From Agarivorans sp. Toyoura001 (lineage in GTDB: Bacteria > Pseudomonadota > Gammaproteobacteria > Enterobacterales > Celerinatantimonadaceae), in NCBI RefSeq assembly GCF_005405585.1, contig NZ_BJEQ01000021.1, positions 16,028 to 80,027 of the forward strand: DNA of 64,000 bases. Direction: 5' to 3'. A model generated the notes under the pieces. It had not been told where the DNA came from, made no database searches, and was given only the letters and a program-made list of their open reading frames with translations. The number at the start of each line of letters is the position of its first letter. Position 1 is the stretch's first letter. Below, in pieces: positions 45,413 to 55,183 of the stretch. The translations under genes were made by a program, and so were the position numbers.

Positions 45413-46138
45413 TTAGAGAACCATAGACAGAAACTGTTTTAGCCTTGGGTGGCTTGGGTTATCGAAGAAGTTCTCTGGAGACTCTTCTACCAATAGTTCA
45501 CCGTCTTCCATAAACAATACGCGGTCGGCCACTTCACGGGCAAAGCCCATTTCGTGGGTCACCACTACCATGGTCATGCCGTCGGCGGCTAAACCTTTCA
45601 TTACGTCTAGCACCTCGCCAACCATTTCAGGGTCTAGCGCTGATGTGGGCTCGTCGAACAACATAATATTAGGTTGCATGGCTAGCGCTCGGGCAATGGC
45701 AACACGTTGCTGTTGGCCACCAGACAAGTGAGAAGGGTAGTTGGCCATTCGGTCAGCCAAGCCAACTTTTAGCATTAAGGCTTTGGCTTCATCTTCTACC
45801 TGCTGCTTGGGTCGTTTTGCCACTTTTAAAGGGGCAAGCATTACATTGCCCAAAGCTGTTTTGTGCGGGAACAGGTTAAAGTTTTGGAACACCATGCCTA
45901 CTTCTTCGCGCAAGCTATTAATGTTGGTGTCTTTGGCGTACATATCGGTTCCGTCGATATGTACCGAACCACTGCTTACGGTTTCTAGCTGGTTAAGGGT
46001 GCGTAAAAAGGTTGATTTGCCAGAGCCTGATGGCCCAACAATCACCACCACTTCACCGCGGTTTACCGTGGCTGACACATCTTTAAGTGCGTGGCAGCCA
46101 TTGGGGTAAATTTTGTTAACCTTTTTTGCAACGATCAT
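45413..46138 (-). CDS. Polar amino-acid ABC transporter ATP-binding protein
   Basis: A 241-residue GlnQ-type ATPase with Walker [10 protein letters not shown], signature [15 protein letters not shown] and Walker [18 protein letters not shown] 46138 has an AAGG site 7 nt upstream; an earlier in-frame GTG (46165) overlaps the permease gene. It is the last gene of a binding protein-permease-ATPase operon. Confidence 0.94.
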   Translation of the reverse strand: MIVAKKVNKIYPNGCHALKDVSATVNRGEVVVIVGPSGSGKSTFLRTLNQLETVSSGSVHIDGTDMYAKDTNINSLREEVGMVFQNFNLFPHKTALGNVMLAPLKVAKRPKQQVEDEAKALMLKVGLADRMANYPSHLSGGQQQRVAIARALAMQPNIMLFDEPTSALDPEMVGEVLDVMKGLAADGMTMVVVTHEMGFAREVADRVLFMEDGELLVEESPENFFDNPSHPRLKQFLSMVL

Positions 46139-46157
46139 GTCGTCGCCTTGATAATCT

Positions 46158-47105
46158 TTAGTCACTGGCAGCTAACCTCTTTTCTAAGCGTTGAATAGCC
46201 CAAGACAGGCTGCTGGTAAGTACTAGGTAAAGCAGGGCTACGGTAAACCACACTTCAAAGGGGGCAAAACTACCGCTAACTACCTCTCGACCAGCTTTGG
46301 TTAAGTCGGTGATTGAGATAACCGATACCAATGACGAGTCTTTAATCAAGTTAATAAACTGGCCAGCCATAGGCGGCAAGGTGCGCTTAAAGGCCTGCGG
46401 TAAAATCACGTTTACCATGGCTTGCGGGTAGTTCATGCCCAATGAGCGGGCGGCTTCCATTTGTCCTTTCGGAATTGACTGAATACCGGCTCGAATAATT
46501 TCTGCTACATAAGCGGCAGTGAATACCGACAAGGCAATAACACCTGCGGTAAAGCGCTCTAAATCGAATACCGTTCCAATGAAGAAATAAACAATGAAAA
46601 TTTGCACCAGCAAGGGGGTGCCGCGAATAATTTCAATGTAGGTAATGGCTAGCTTACGCAGGGCTGGGTTGTCGGCGATGCGCATCAAACCAATCACTAA
46701 GCCAAGTAAAATGGCAAAAACCAATGAGAACAGTGAGATTTTTATAGTAACAATAAGACCTTGGGTAAGCGGGCCAATGCGCCATTGTTCTGAAGACGCA
46801 AGCTGGTCGCCCTCAAACACCAAGTCACCTTCGTACACTGTGATGTTTTCATAGTCGGTTAGATCGACCAGTAAGTCACCGGCGTCTGATACTAGCTGTA
46901 AGTGTCCGGCGGCATTGCTGGTTATGCTGCCGTCTTGCGGGGCCGCCACGCTGGCCGCTTCGTTATTTACAATATAAGGAACTACACGTTGCCAGTTCCA
47001 GTTGTAGTCGATTTTTTCACCCGACAGGTAAATAAGGCCACACAGGCTAAGTAAAATGGCCACAAAAACGCCATTCCACAATATTTTGCTTGCTTGAGTT
47101 TGCAT
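46158..47105 (-). CDS. Polar amino-acid ABC transporter permease with periplasmic insert
   Basis: A 315-residue permease. The C-terminal 200 residues are a standard HisM/GlnP domain with the EAA loop ([22 protein letters not shown]). An N-terminal helix (11-29) is followed by about 80 extra residues ([12 protein letters not shown] to [11 protein letters not shown]) that should lie in the periplasm before the second helix. Only one permease gene is present, so the channel is probably a homodimer. Confidence 0.92.
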   Translation of the reverse strand: MQTQASKILWNGVFVAILLSLCGLIYLSGEKIDYNWNWQRVVPYIVNNEAASVAAPQDGSITSNAAGHLQLVSDAGDLLVDLTDYENITVYEGDLVFEGDQLASSEQWRIGPLTQGLIVTIKISLFSLVFAILLGLVIGLMRIADNPALRKLAITYIEIIRGTPLLVQIFIVYFFIGTVFDLERFTAGVIALSVFTAAYVAEIIRAGIQSIPKGQMEAARSLGMNYPQAMVNVILPQAFKRTLPPMAGQFINLIKDSSLVSVISITDLTKAGREVVSGSFAPFEVWFTVALLYLVLTSSLSWAIQRLEKRLAASD

Positions 47106-47135
47106 CTAAAGCTCTTTATCTATTATTGGTTTTTA

Positions 47136-47167
47136 CTTTATGGGCGTGGTTAAGCACACCCATAAAG
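47136..47167 (-). repeat. Intercistronic hairpin 1, between binding-protein and permease genes
   Basis: CTTTATGGG...CCCATAAAG, extended inward by GTG/CAC. With the adjacent hairpin it lies between the binding-protein stop and the permease ATG. It would slow 3' decay or terminate partly, giving more binding protein than permease. Confidence 0.75.
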
Positions 47168-47169
47168 AA

Positions 47170-47193
47170 AAGTGGCTGTTAAGGCAGCCACTT
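47170..47193 (-). terminator. Intercistronic hairpin 2 (partial terminator)
   Basis: 9-bp perfect stem AAGTGGCTG / CAGCCACTT located 8 nt after the binding-protein stop. It has no long T-run, so partial termination or RNA stabilisation is more likely than a full stop. Confidence 0.6.
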
Positions 47194-47201
47194 GAGTCTT
47201 A

Positions 47202-47996
47202 CTATTGAACTTGTTTTAACCAAGCATCATCTTTAAACCACTTGTCGTAAATGCGGTCGTAGGTGCCATCACCTTTAATTTGACGCAAGTAACCGTTCAA
47301 GAAGTTTAAGAAATCAGGATCGCCTTGGCGTACTGCCCAACCAAGAGGTTCAAAAGTGAACGGCTGGTCTAGGTGAGTAAGCTGACCTTGGTTTTCTGCT
47401 GCGTAAATAGCATTAAACGGTAAGTCGTAGATGAAGGCATCGGCTTTGCCGTTGGTGACTTCAAGTACTGCTTCAGATTGGGTTTCAAACAAGTTTACTT
47501 TGGCTTTAGGAATGTAACGTTTAATCGCGCCTTCACCGGTAGTACCTAGTTTAGTTACCACAGTGTATTGGTCGCTGTTTAAGTCACGGTAGCTAGTGAC
47601 TTTACCTTCTAATTTAGGGCTAAGTAGGATTGATTGGCCAATAACTACGTATGGGTCGGCAAAGTTAACTTGCATGTTACGTTGTGGCGTAATGGTCATG
47701 CCGCCCATAATAAGGTGACATTTTCCGGTTAGTAGAGTAGGGATGATGCCGTCCCAAGCGGTGTTTACAGGTACGTATTTAACACCCATAGCACGCGCCA
47801 TTTGCTTGCCTAGGTCGATATCAAAACCAATAAACTGGCCGTTTTTGGCTTTCATTTCGAACGGCATGTAGCCAGCATCAAAACAGGCACGTAACTCACC
47901 TGATTCAGAAATTTCTTGTAGCAATGTTTGCTGAGCAAATGCTGCACTTGATAATAGTGCAACTGCGGCAATTGCAGATTGAATGACACGTTTCAT
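47202..47996 (-). CDS. Periplasmic amino-acid-binding protein of ABC transporter
   Basis: A 264-residue SBP family 3 protein with a signal peptide (residues 1-21, SSAAFA-Q). The family signature GFDIDLGKQMARAMGVKY is near residue 58 and the hinge motif DAFIYDLPFN near 180. The ligand is probably a polar or charged amino acid; the two cysteines (Cys38, Cys94) may form a disulfide. It is the first gene of the operon. Confidence 0.93.
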   Translation of the reverse strand: MKRVIQSAIAAVALLSSAAFAQQTLLQEISESGELRACFDAGYMPFEMKAKNGQFIGFDIDLGKQMARAMGVKYVPVNTAWDGIIPTLLTGKCHLIMGGMTITPQRNMQVNFADPYVVIGQSILLSPKLEGKVTSYRDLNSDQYTVVTKLGTTGEGAIKRYIPKAKVNLFETQSEAVLEVTNGKADAFIYDLPFNAIYAAENQGQLTHLDQPFTFEPLGWAVRQGDPDFLNFLNGYLRQIKGDGTYDRIYDKWFKDDAWLKQVQ

Positions 47997-48490
47997 AATG
48001 GTCCTTGTTGTGTTTTTAATTAATTATTTTTATTGAGTTCATGTTCTGATCTATCCGTGTAAAACAGCCTGAACTCTCAGTGTTTCAGGGAAGTTATAGC
48101 AGAATACGCTAATGATGAATAGCGAGGTTTTAACTCCAAGTTGCCGTAAATACTTTACAGTTTCACTAGATACTTGGCCGCTTAGCCGTCTAAACGCCCG
48201 TACTTTAAGGCTTAGCGAAGATTTTGTGCGGTAAGCAAGTAACGACAATAGGCAAAAAAGAAACATGTAACTTTTTCTAGAATGTTTTCTGTTTGCTTAA
48301 ATTAAAGCCAGTTTGGTTAAAAGCTATGCTACTGGCTGAACATGATAAGCTCGTTCGGCTACGTCATTTTTTTGATCCGCTAGCACTGAATAAGGCCCTT
48401 AGTGGCTAAACTTTTTGCTTTGTTATCTTGCGATTTTTAAAGCCAGCCTCCATGCTGTGAGAAAATATAAACTCTTGTACGGAAACAGGA
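47997..48490. other. Intergenic region with divergent promoters
   Basis: 494 bases between the ABC operon start and the DUF389 gene. I see no gene or RNA. It must hold both divergent promoters; no operator was recognised with confidence. Confidence 0.4.
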
Positions 48491-50350
48491 ATGGCCGATA
48501 GTTTTTTATTGTTTGAGCCCGACGCCACGGAACTGGTGAGCCAAAAAATACAGCCTTTGTTTGAGTCTGTAGTGCTACCTAAATCTTGGGATTGTAATGA
48601 ACCGCCAGAGTGGGAAGCGGGCAGCATTGTATATTGCTATTTAAGCGATAAAGACTTAAGCCAAGTGATTGATTTAGCCAGCAGCCAGCAATGGGTGGTG
48701 GCAATTCTGCCTCATCCTAAAGCGAGTCACGCCAAGCGTGCGTTTAGTTTAGCCAACAGCCTAGATAAAGCGGTTCAGCATGTTCAGCAAGCTGAGGTGG
48801 TGCAAATAGACCTACTGCGCTGTAATCAAGAGGTGGTGCTTAACCATCTTGTGGTGGGGCATAGCTTTAACCTGCGACCTGGTGGCCACAACGCGTCTTG
48901 GCGTCAGCGAATGTTGCAAACTTGGCAAAACATTAGAAAGATAGGCCAAATAAAACCGCAGAAACTGACCATTACAACCGCAAGCGAAACCTGTTTAGAA
49001 ACCTCGTTGGTTGGCTTAGTGCTGATAGAGCACGCCCATGGTTCTATGTTATCCAAGCAAATCCTTACTGATACCCACTGCAACGATGGCATGTTAGAAA
49101 GCATGTTAATTGCGCCGCGCAGTATTATGGAAATGTTTCGGTTTCTACTGTTGGCCATGTTTGGCCGAGTGATTAGGAAACCACGCTTTCTTAGCTTGAT
49201 TAAATCTAAGGCCATTACCATTAGCAAAGAGCAAGAAATGGTGTATTGGCATGACGGCTTAGAAAAAACTGCCAAAGCGCTAACCGTAGAATGCGAGCAT
49301 AAAGCCTTAAGCGTTTTGCCAGCTGCAGATATGGTGTGCCAAGAGAATGTAGTCGCGGTAAAAGAAAGCCGCAAGATAAGCCACTTGCCAGAGGGCGAGG
49401 CGATTAATGCTTTAGCAGCAAGGCCTTTACCATGGATAGCCCACGCCGCCACCGACGAATTTAGAGAGCTGTATCAATTGTTGCGCGATAACGCCACTAC
49501 TTCTCCGGCGTTTGTTACCTTAATGGTGTTATCAACCTTACTTGCCACCATTGGTTTGTATGCCAGCTCTGCACCTGTGATTATTGGCGCGATGATACTC
49601 GCGCCACTAATGGCGCCAATTATTTCTTTATCAATGGGCCTAACTCGGCAAGACCCCAGTTTAACCACCGCTAGCTTAGGCACTTTAATTACTGGTTTAT
49701 GTGTCGCCTTGGGTTTTGCTGCTAGTGCCAGTTTTATTATTCCCATGGAAGTGGTAACTCCTGAAATTGCGGCGCGCCTTAGCCCTAATTTGCTGGATTT
49801 AGGAGTGGCGATTATCTCAGGTATCGCTGGTGCTTACGCCCATGCACGTATCGACGCCGCCAAAAGCTTGGCTGGTGTGGCGATTGCTGTAGCGCTGGTA
49901 CCGCCGCTTGCGGTTGCTGGTATTGGTTTAGGTTGGTTAGATGCATCGGTAGCCTCTGGCGCATTATTACTGTTTCTTACCAACTTGGCGGGCATTGTAT
50001 TTTCGGCGGCTTTAACCTTTTTAGCCTTAGGTTATGCACCGTTTACTCGGGCTAAGAAGGGCCTTACCATTGCGTTGGCTGCAGTAGTGTTGGTGAGTGT
50101 GCCATTGGTGTTTAGTTTTAATCGGCTGTCAGAAGAAGCCCAAATCGTGCAACGCTTGCAGGGTAAAACCTTTAATGAGGTACTACTTAGAACGGTACGC
50201 GCCCAAAGCACCAAACCACTCACTTTACATGTGCAATTGGTTAGCGCTAAAGCCTTGAGCGACCAGCAATTAGACTTGCTTAAAGACAGTATTCAAACCG
50301 AATTGAAGCGGCCTTTTGATTTAGAGGCCTCTATCATTATTCGGCGCTAG
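48491..50350 (+). CDS. DUF389 (TIGR00341-type) membrane protein
   Basis: A 619-residue protein. The first 310 residues are soluble, and include a segment resembling a diacylglycerol-kinase/LCB5-like catalytic region only weakly. The membrane part (about 335-540) has the DUF389 core: SSAPVIIGAMILAPLMAPI, AGAYAHARIDAAKSLAGVAI and VALVPPLAVAGIGLG. The family's function is unknown; a transport role is assumed from the helices. A short C-terminal soluble domain follows. It is monocistronic. Confidence 0.88.
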   Translation: MADSFLLFEPDATELVSQKIQPLFESVVLPKSWDCNEPPEWEAGSIVYCYLSDKDLSQVIDLASSQQWVVAILPHPKASHAKRAFSLANSLDKAVQHVQQAEVVQIDLLRCNQEVVLNHLVVGHSFNLRPGGHNASWRQRMLQTWQNIRKIGQIKPQKLTITTASETCLETSLVGLVLIEHAHGSMLSKQILTDTHCNDGMLESMLIAPRSIMEMFRFLLLAMFGRVIRKPRFLSLIKSKAITISKEQEMVYWHDGLEKTAKALTVECEHKALSVLPAADMVCQENVVAVKESRKISHLPEGEAINALAARPLPWIAHAATDEFRELYQLLRDNATTSPAFVTLMVLSTLLATIGLYASSAPVIIGAMILAPLMAPIISLSMGLTRQDPSLTTASLGTLITGLCVALGFAASASFIIPMEVVTPEIAARLSPNLLDLGVAIISGIAGAYAHARIDAAKSLAGVAIAVALVPPLAVAGIGLGWLDASVASGALLLFLTNLAGIVFSAALTFLALGYAPFTRAKKGLTIALAAVVLVSVPLVFSFNRLSEEAQIVQRLQGKTFNEVLLRTVRAQSTKPLTLHVQLVSAKALSDQQLDLLKDSIQTELKRPFDLEASIIIRR

Positions 50351-50408
50351 CATTTGCAGATACAGTCATTGCTTTTGTTGCCAATGACCTCTAAGGTGGC
50401 GCGGTTGG

Positions 50409-51329
50409 TTAATGCTCCCGTTTCCAATCGGCTATGACTTGGATATGTTCTGGGTGAATACCGCAACAGCCGCCAATGATAGTGGCGCCTAGTTCATGCC
50501 ATTGCTTTGCGAAAACCAAGTACTCTTCGGCCGATAGTTCTTTGGTTTGATTGAGTGAATCATTGGCTTTGTAGCCTGGTTTGATAGGACCAAAGCTATT
50601 GGCGTAAGCACCTATTTCAAGCGGTGTTTCAAGTTTGGTGCTGAGCTCTTTTGCTAGCTTAATCGATTGCCCCATGACTTCTGGGATGGAGCAATTAAAC
50701 AAAATACCCTCAGCACCTGATGAACAAACTTGTTCCACTGCTTCTGCTACCGATTCGCCGGACCTTAGCAATGCTTTACCATTGGGGCTGTCTTGTAGGG
50801 TAAACGCATAGTACTTTTTCTTGGGACTAAAGCTAAGTGCCTGCTGAATGGCGTCGAGTTCATCTAGGCTAGAGATAGTTTCGGCCAACCATAAATCAAC
50901 GTAAGGTTCTTGAGATTGCACTAGTGTTTCGAGGATGCCTTTGGCTTTGTTTGAGTCAAATAGTTCAGGTCGGTAGCTACCCAGTACTGGAGGGATGGCG
51001 CCGGCAACGTTGATAGAGCGGTTAGTGGTTGCTAATTCATTTTTGGCCACCGCGTTTGCAATAATAGCGGCTTGCTGCGCGAGTTCGGCTCCTTTGCTTT
51101 GATACAAGGTTTCACCAAGGTGAAAAGGGACACAGGCGTAACTATTTACCGTAATGATTTCGGCTCCGGCATCAATAAAGTTCTGATGGGCTTTTCGCAC
51201 CAGCGAAGGCGATTCAATTAGAGCCTGCGCACTCCACAGCGGTTGTGAAAAGGGCGCTCCCATTCTTTTTAGCTCGCGGCCCATTCCACCGTCTAAAACC
51301 ACAAATTGCTTTTTCATTATGTACACCAT
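50409..51329 (-). CDS. Homocysteine S-methyltransferase (MmuM-like)
   Basis: A 306-residue zinc methyltransferase. The N-terminus FVVLDGGMGRELKRMG is the family start; zinc cysteines are in FNCSIPE and IIGGCCGIHPEHI. MmuM uses S-methylmethionine or SAM to methylate homocysteine to methionine. No mmuP-type permease is adjacent. ATG 51317 is an alternative start. It is closer to the classical family than the copy at 31850. Confidence 0.88.
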   Translation of the reverse strand: MVYIMKKQFVVLDGGMGRELKRMGAPFSQPLWSAQALIESPSLVRKAHQNFIDAGAEIITVNSYACVPFHLGETLYQSKGAELAQQAAIIANAVAKNELATTNRSINVAGAIPPVLGSYRPELFDSNKAKGILETLVQSQEPYVDLWLAETISSLDELDAIQQALSFSPKKKYYAFTLQDSPNGKALLRSGESVAEAVEQVCSSGAEGILFNCSIPEVMGQSIKLAKELSTKLETPLEIGAYANSFGPIKPGYKANDSLNQTKELSAEEYLVFAKQWHELGATIIGGCCGIHPEHIQVIADWKREH

Positions 51330-51569
51330 TACTCACCGGTAATTACTTTGAATATCATGAATGAGTTGAGCTCAAAGTAAATCTTAAAACAGTGAAATTT
51401 ATTCATATTTGGAAAAATGCTATCGCTGAGCGGTTGTGGTGGTACTTGAGAGTTGCCTGATTGAAAGAGTGCTTATTTTTTCTCAGGTCTTACAGTGCGC
51501 AATGCAATGATCCAGCGGGGGAATCCCCTGTGGCAACTTAATCTTTACTTAGGTTTGTATGCCGATTTC

Positions 51570-52298
51570 CTATAAATGCAGCGGTACCATTTGTCGCCAG
51601 TAGCGCCCGCGGTGGGCGCGGCCATCCCATTCAATCATTTGGTGAGATAAGCCTTTGTGATTAAGAATGTGGCTTAAGGCATGATTGTTTTGTAGAAAGG
51701 GATCTTGTTTACCAATAATGAACAGCAAATCTGTATTGGCTAGCTCGTTTAGGCGCTGCTGGCAGTGCATGTTCATTAGGTAATGCGTAGGGGTATGAAA
51801 GTACACCTTGTCGTTGTAGAAACCGTCGAATAAATCTGAGAACGATTCAACTTGCCAAGTTAGGTCAAAACGCCCAGAAAAGGCGGCAAGTTTGTTAAAT
51901 AGGTGAGGGTGGCGGAATACAATATTGGCCGCATGAAAAGCACCTAATGAACAACCATGGGAGATGGTGCAGGGATGATCATTCTTTTGCGCCATTAAGG
52001 GTAATACTTCGCGCAGTATGTAATCTTCGTATTGCTGGTGGCGTTCTATTCGCCCAGCAGGGTGTGCCCAAAAACAATAAATGCTTTCTATATCAATACT
52101 GTCTACACAATATAGCTGCAGTTGCCCAGCGTTGATTTTGTGAGCAATGGAGTTTACTAAGCCCAAGTTTTCGTATTCATAAAAGCGCCCGCCACGAGTA
52201 GGAAACACCAGTACTTTAGCGCCAGCGTGCCCAAATACTAGTAACTCCATATCGCGCTGTAAATTAGGGCTCCACCACCGATGATATTCGCGATTCAT
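51570..52298 (-). CDS. Esterase-family alpha/beta hydrolase
   Basis: A 242-residue hydrolase of the esterase-D/antigen-85 type (PF00756-like). The nucleophile elbow is GCSLGAFHA (Ser near 110), a later acidic residue is in GKQDPF, and the C-terminal DGRAHRGRYWRQM carries the His. HRWWSPNLQRDMELLVFGHAG at the start matches small esterases of this kind. No signal peptide. It follows the next hydrolase by 2 nt, so the two are coupled. Confidence 0.85.
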   Translation of the reverse strand: MNREYHRWWSPNLQRDMELLVFGHAGAKVLVFPTRGGRFYEYENLGLVNSIAHKINAGQLQLYCVDSIDIESIYCFWAHPAGRIERHQQYEDYILREVLPLMAQKNDHPCTISHGCSLGAFHAANIVFRHPHLFNKLAAFSGRFDLTWQVESFSDLFDGFYNDKVYFHTPTHYLMNMHCQQRLNELANTDLLFIIGKQDPFLQNNHALSHILNHKGLSHQMIEWDGRAHRGRYWRQMVPLHL

Positions 52299-52300
52299 GT

Positions 52301-53266
52301 TTATGCGAGCTCTGCGAAGTAGGAGGCTAATTGCTGATTGAGTTGTTGCTGTTGGGTCTGTTTTTCTGGGTAATCAAAGTGTCCAGCGCTAAGCACAAAC
52401 AGCTGTTTAGGTTGGGGCGCTTGATTGTAAGCGGTGAACTGCCCTGGAGGTGCTACATGAGGATCAAACAAAGCCAGCGCCCAATGACTAGGGCAACGCA
52501 GATAGGTAGCGGCAGTAGCAGAGTCAAAATATCTGAGCGTGCTAAGGGCTAGTTTAGGTTGCTGCTGATAGAAGCTAGCCAACGCTGCCCCACTGCCTAA
52601 TGTGGGCAACTTTAGGCGCAGAGGAACATTGCCAAAAGTAGGGACATGAAAATGTGCCCGCTGGATGCGTGAATCAAAAGCGCTAGCAAAAATACCTAAA
52701 CCGCCGCCAAAACTACTGCCGATTAAACCTAGTTTGCGGTTAACTTGAGGGAACAAATCCAGTAAGGCACTTACGCCACACCATAAATCTTGCACGCAGC
52801 CACCAATAACGTAGCGCTGCTTGTCTTGAATGTTGTGTAACACATGCCACATGGGATTGTCGGATATAGGGGGTTTAGGGCTTAATCCTATTCCGCGAGA
52901 GCAGGGCATTAAGACCGCGGTGTTATTGAGGGTAATTGCACAATCAACTTGCTCTATGCCGCCATAGCCATGTGCGCTAATAATGGCGGAATCTACCACT
53001 CCGCTGCTGGGTAGCAATAACCACGCTCCACAGCGAAGGTGTTTAGTCGAGTTGTAAAAGCACTTGAAGATACGCCAGTTGTTTACCGTTTTATGGCTAT
53101 TCTCAATGGAAACGTGGCTCTTTATTTGGAGAGCTTGTTGGTATTTACCTTGCCAAAAGCCCTTAAAACCGCGCGGTTTATCGTTTGGGTGCAGTGCTTT
53201 AAGCTGAACGAGCTTGTACCCATAATCAGGTTCAAATTCAAAATTATGCTTAAGTTTACAGGGCAT
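52301..53266 (-). CDS. Acetylxylan esterase/cephalosporin-deacetylase-like hydrolase
   Basis: A 321-residue protein resembling the AXE1 group: SAIISAHGYGG near residue 93, nucleophile elbow GSSFGGG near 188, ALFDPHVAPPGQ for the acidic residue and SAGHFDYPEK for the catalytic His. These enzymes remove acetyl groups from sugars or small molecules. It lacks a signal peptide, so the substrate is intracellular or imported. First gene of a two-hydrolase operon. Confidence 0.82.
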   Translation of the reverse strand: MPCKLKHNFEFEPDYGYKLVQLKALHPNDKPRGFKGFWQGKYQQALQIKSHVSIENSHKTVNNWRIFKCFYNSTKHLRCGAWLLLPSSGVVDSAIISAHGYGGIEQVDCAITLNNTAVLMPCSRGIGLSPKPPISDNPMWHVLHNIQDKQRYVIGGCVQDLWCGVSALLDLFPQVNRKLGLIGSSFGGGLGIFASAFDSRIQRAHFHVPTFGNVPLRLKLPTLGSGAALASFYQQQPKLALSTLRYFDSATAATYLRCPSHWALALFDPHVAPPGQFTAYNQAPQPKQLFVLSAGHFDYPEKQTQQQQLNQQLASYFAELA

Positions 53267-53510
53267 AAAGAGACTACCAATAAGCTAGGTTTATGAAAAC
53301 TATAGCCCTTTTTTGTTACAGATTTCTAAAGCGAAGCATTTAGCCTGTGAACGATTGATGGTTAAGCAAATGAAAGGCTTAGGTGCATATTCAGGTCAAC
53401 CTTACAAATCAAAGAGACTATTTGCTTAATCTATAGTGACCCTGGGCCCCATTGCGGTTTAGAATTATTGCTATTGATGCTAGTTATCTAGTGATGATTT
53501 CCAATAAAGG

Positions 53511-54203
53511 ATGAAAGTTTTGGTTGAAGATTTTTCTTCTATTTGGCAACGAGCTGCCGAGCGCAAAGGCGGCGATGCCGCCTTACAACACCTACTTACC
53601 ACCCCATTAAGTCGCGAACATTTAGCCGGCATTAGCGATGACCGTTGGCTATCGGCTTTTACAAAAACTATTTTTCAATCGGGTTTTGTATGGCGGGTAG
53701 TAGAAAACAAATGGCCAGACTTTGAACGTGCATTTTTTGATTTTGAACCCGAGAAAATGCTAATGCTGGATGATAGCCATATTGAACGCTTATGTAATGA
53801 CGCATCGATTATTCGTAATCGGCAAAAAATTATTACCGTGCCACAGAATGCCCAAATGATTTTGGATATGGCTAGCGAACACGGCAGCTTTGCTAAATTT
53901 ATTGCCCAGTGGCCCACAGACGACATTGTAGGTTTGTGGCTATTTCTCAAAAAACATGGTGCTCGCTTAGGCGGTAACTCTGCGTCTTATGCCTTACGTC
54001 GCATGGGTAAAGATACCTTTATTTTGTCTAGTGATGTGGTGGCTTATTTAGTTAACCGTGGCGTGGTGACTAAAGCGCCTACTAGCATTAAAGGTTTGAA
54101 AGCGGTGCAGCAAGTGTTTAATAGCTGGCAGCAACAAAGTGGTATGCCTTTAGCTGCCATTAGCCAAACGGTTGCTTACTCTATTGGTGAAAATAACCTT
54201 TAG
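53511..54203 (+). CDS. DNA-3-methyladenine glycosylase I-like protein (divergent Tag)
   Basis: A 230-residue helix-hairpin-helix protein. The stretch QSGFVWRVVENKWPDF, then LCNDASIIRNRQKI, matches the core of Tag (QAGLSWITVLKKRENY, VQDAGIIRHRGKI). It lacks the N-terminal Cys-His and C-terminal zinc residues of true Tag and the Glu before QAGLSW, so 3-methyladenine excision is not assured. The ATG abuts its AAAGG site; a TTG three codons later (53520) has better spacing. Confidence 0.75.
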   Translation: MKVLVEDFSSIWQRAAERKGGDAALQHLLTTPLSREHLAGISDDRWLSAFTKTIFQSGFVWRVVENKWPDFERAFFDFEPEKMLMLDDSHIERLCNDASIIRNRQKIITVPQNAQMILDMASEHGSFAKFIAQWPTDDIVGLWLFLKKHGARLGGNSASYALRRMGKDTFILSSDVVAYLVNRGVVTKAPTSIKGLKAVQQVFNSWQQQSGMPLAAISQTVAYSIGENNL

Positions 54204-54307
54204 TTACCGCTTTATGGGTTTCGCTGACAAAAATGGCACAAACTAAGCCGAACTACTCCCTGGGTTATGAGTCTACTGTTTTTTAAGCTTAGGTAGGCTA
54301 AACAGGG

Positions 54308-55168
54308 ATGAGTATGCGAGGGGGGCCATTTCCAATATGGGCCTTAGTTATTTCGATAAGTGCGCATTGTGGATTGTTTTATTGGCTGCTCGGCGATTTG
54401 TACCAGCCACATAAGCCACTAAAGAAAAAGGCTGGTGCTAGCTTAATTCAGGCGAGCTTAGTGCTTGCTCCCATTAAACCGGCGCTTTCACCGGTCCCAT
54501 TCTCAGAAGTGCCAGAACAACAATCACATAAGCGACAATCACCTAGGCAACTAGCGCTTGAGAACCCGGTAATTCAGCCAGCTGAAACCTTTGAAACAAG
54601 CGCCGCACCAGAAAGTAGTCAATCTTTAGCAAGTCGTAAATTATCAAAAAATGGAGTTGCGCTTAGTCACGACCTCACCCAGTTAGACAGTCATAGTAAG
54701 CTTACTCAGTCTCATGGGGTAATTGGTGAAAAAACTAATAGTCAGCCGCAGCTAAATGCGAAGGCCAGCAGCAGTGAAACTTTGCAGCAATATGAACAAT
54801 CTGAGCAACCGGTGGAAGCGCGTTCGGCGGCTTCGTATTTAAAGGTTTATCAACAGAAACAACTACACCAGTTAGCTAAGCAGCAGGCGAGTCGTTATCA
54901 GCAACAAAAGCGTACACCGGCAAAACGAAAGTCTCCGCTTGTAAAGCGTGAGCTAACAGAAAATGAGATATTTAAAGCCAACGTGGCGGTAAAAGTTGAT
55001 TGTAGTCATTCGGCAAAGCAGGCTGTAAGCATTGCTGCCGGTTTATTTGGAGGAACGATTCGTTGTGAATCATCGCCTCAACTCGATGCGTTTTTAGCTG
55101 AGCGACGTCGTCAGTTGTTTGCAGACGAAGGGCAGATTGAACCACTACGCTCGGTAGTGGTTGAGTAG
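54308..55168 (+). CDS. TonB-like membrane-anchored protein of unknown function
   Basis: A 286-residue protein with one N-terminal helix (residues 9-30, IWALVISISAHCGLFYWLLG) and a long Gln/Ser/Pro-rich periplasmic region, reminiscent of TonB or TolA. The C-terminal 60 residues (NVAVKVDCSHSAKQAVSIAA) are more ordered and hold two cysteines (DCSH and RCES) that may pair. There is no recognisable TonB C-terminal domain and no exbBD nearby. Family not recognised. Confidence 0.68.
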   Translation: MSMRGGPFPIWALVISISAHCGLFYWLLGDLYQPHKPLKKKAGASLIQASLVLAPIKPALSPVPFSEVPEQQSHKRQSPRQLALENPVIQPAETFETSAAPESSQSLASRKLSKNGVALSHDLTQLDSHSKLTQSHGVIGEKTNSQPQLNAKASSSETLQQYEQSEQPVEARSAASYLKVYQQKQLHQLAKQQASRYQQQKRTPAKRKSPLVKRELTENEIFKANVAVKVDCSHSAKQAVSIAAGLFGGTIRCESSPQLDAFLAERRRQLFADEGQIEPLRSVVVE

Positions 55169-55183
55169 TCGCTGAGTCATCAA

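Noticed and set aside
48904..49452. 182-residue minus-strand ORF inside the DUF389 gene
   Set aside because: Antisense shadow without ribosome site or recognisable motif.
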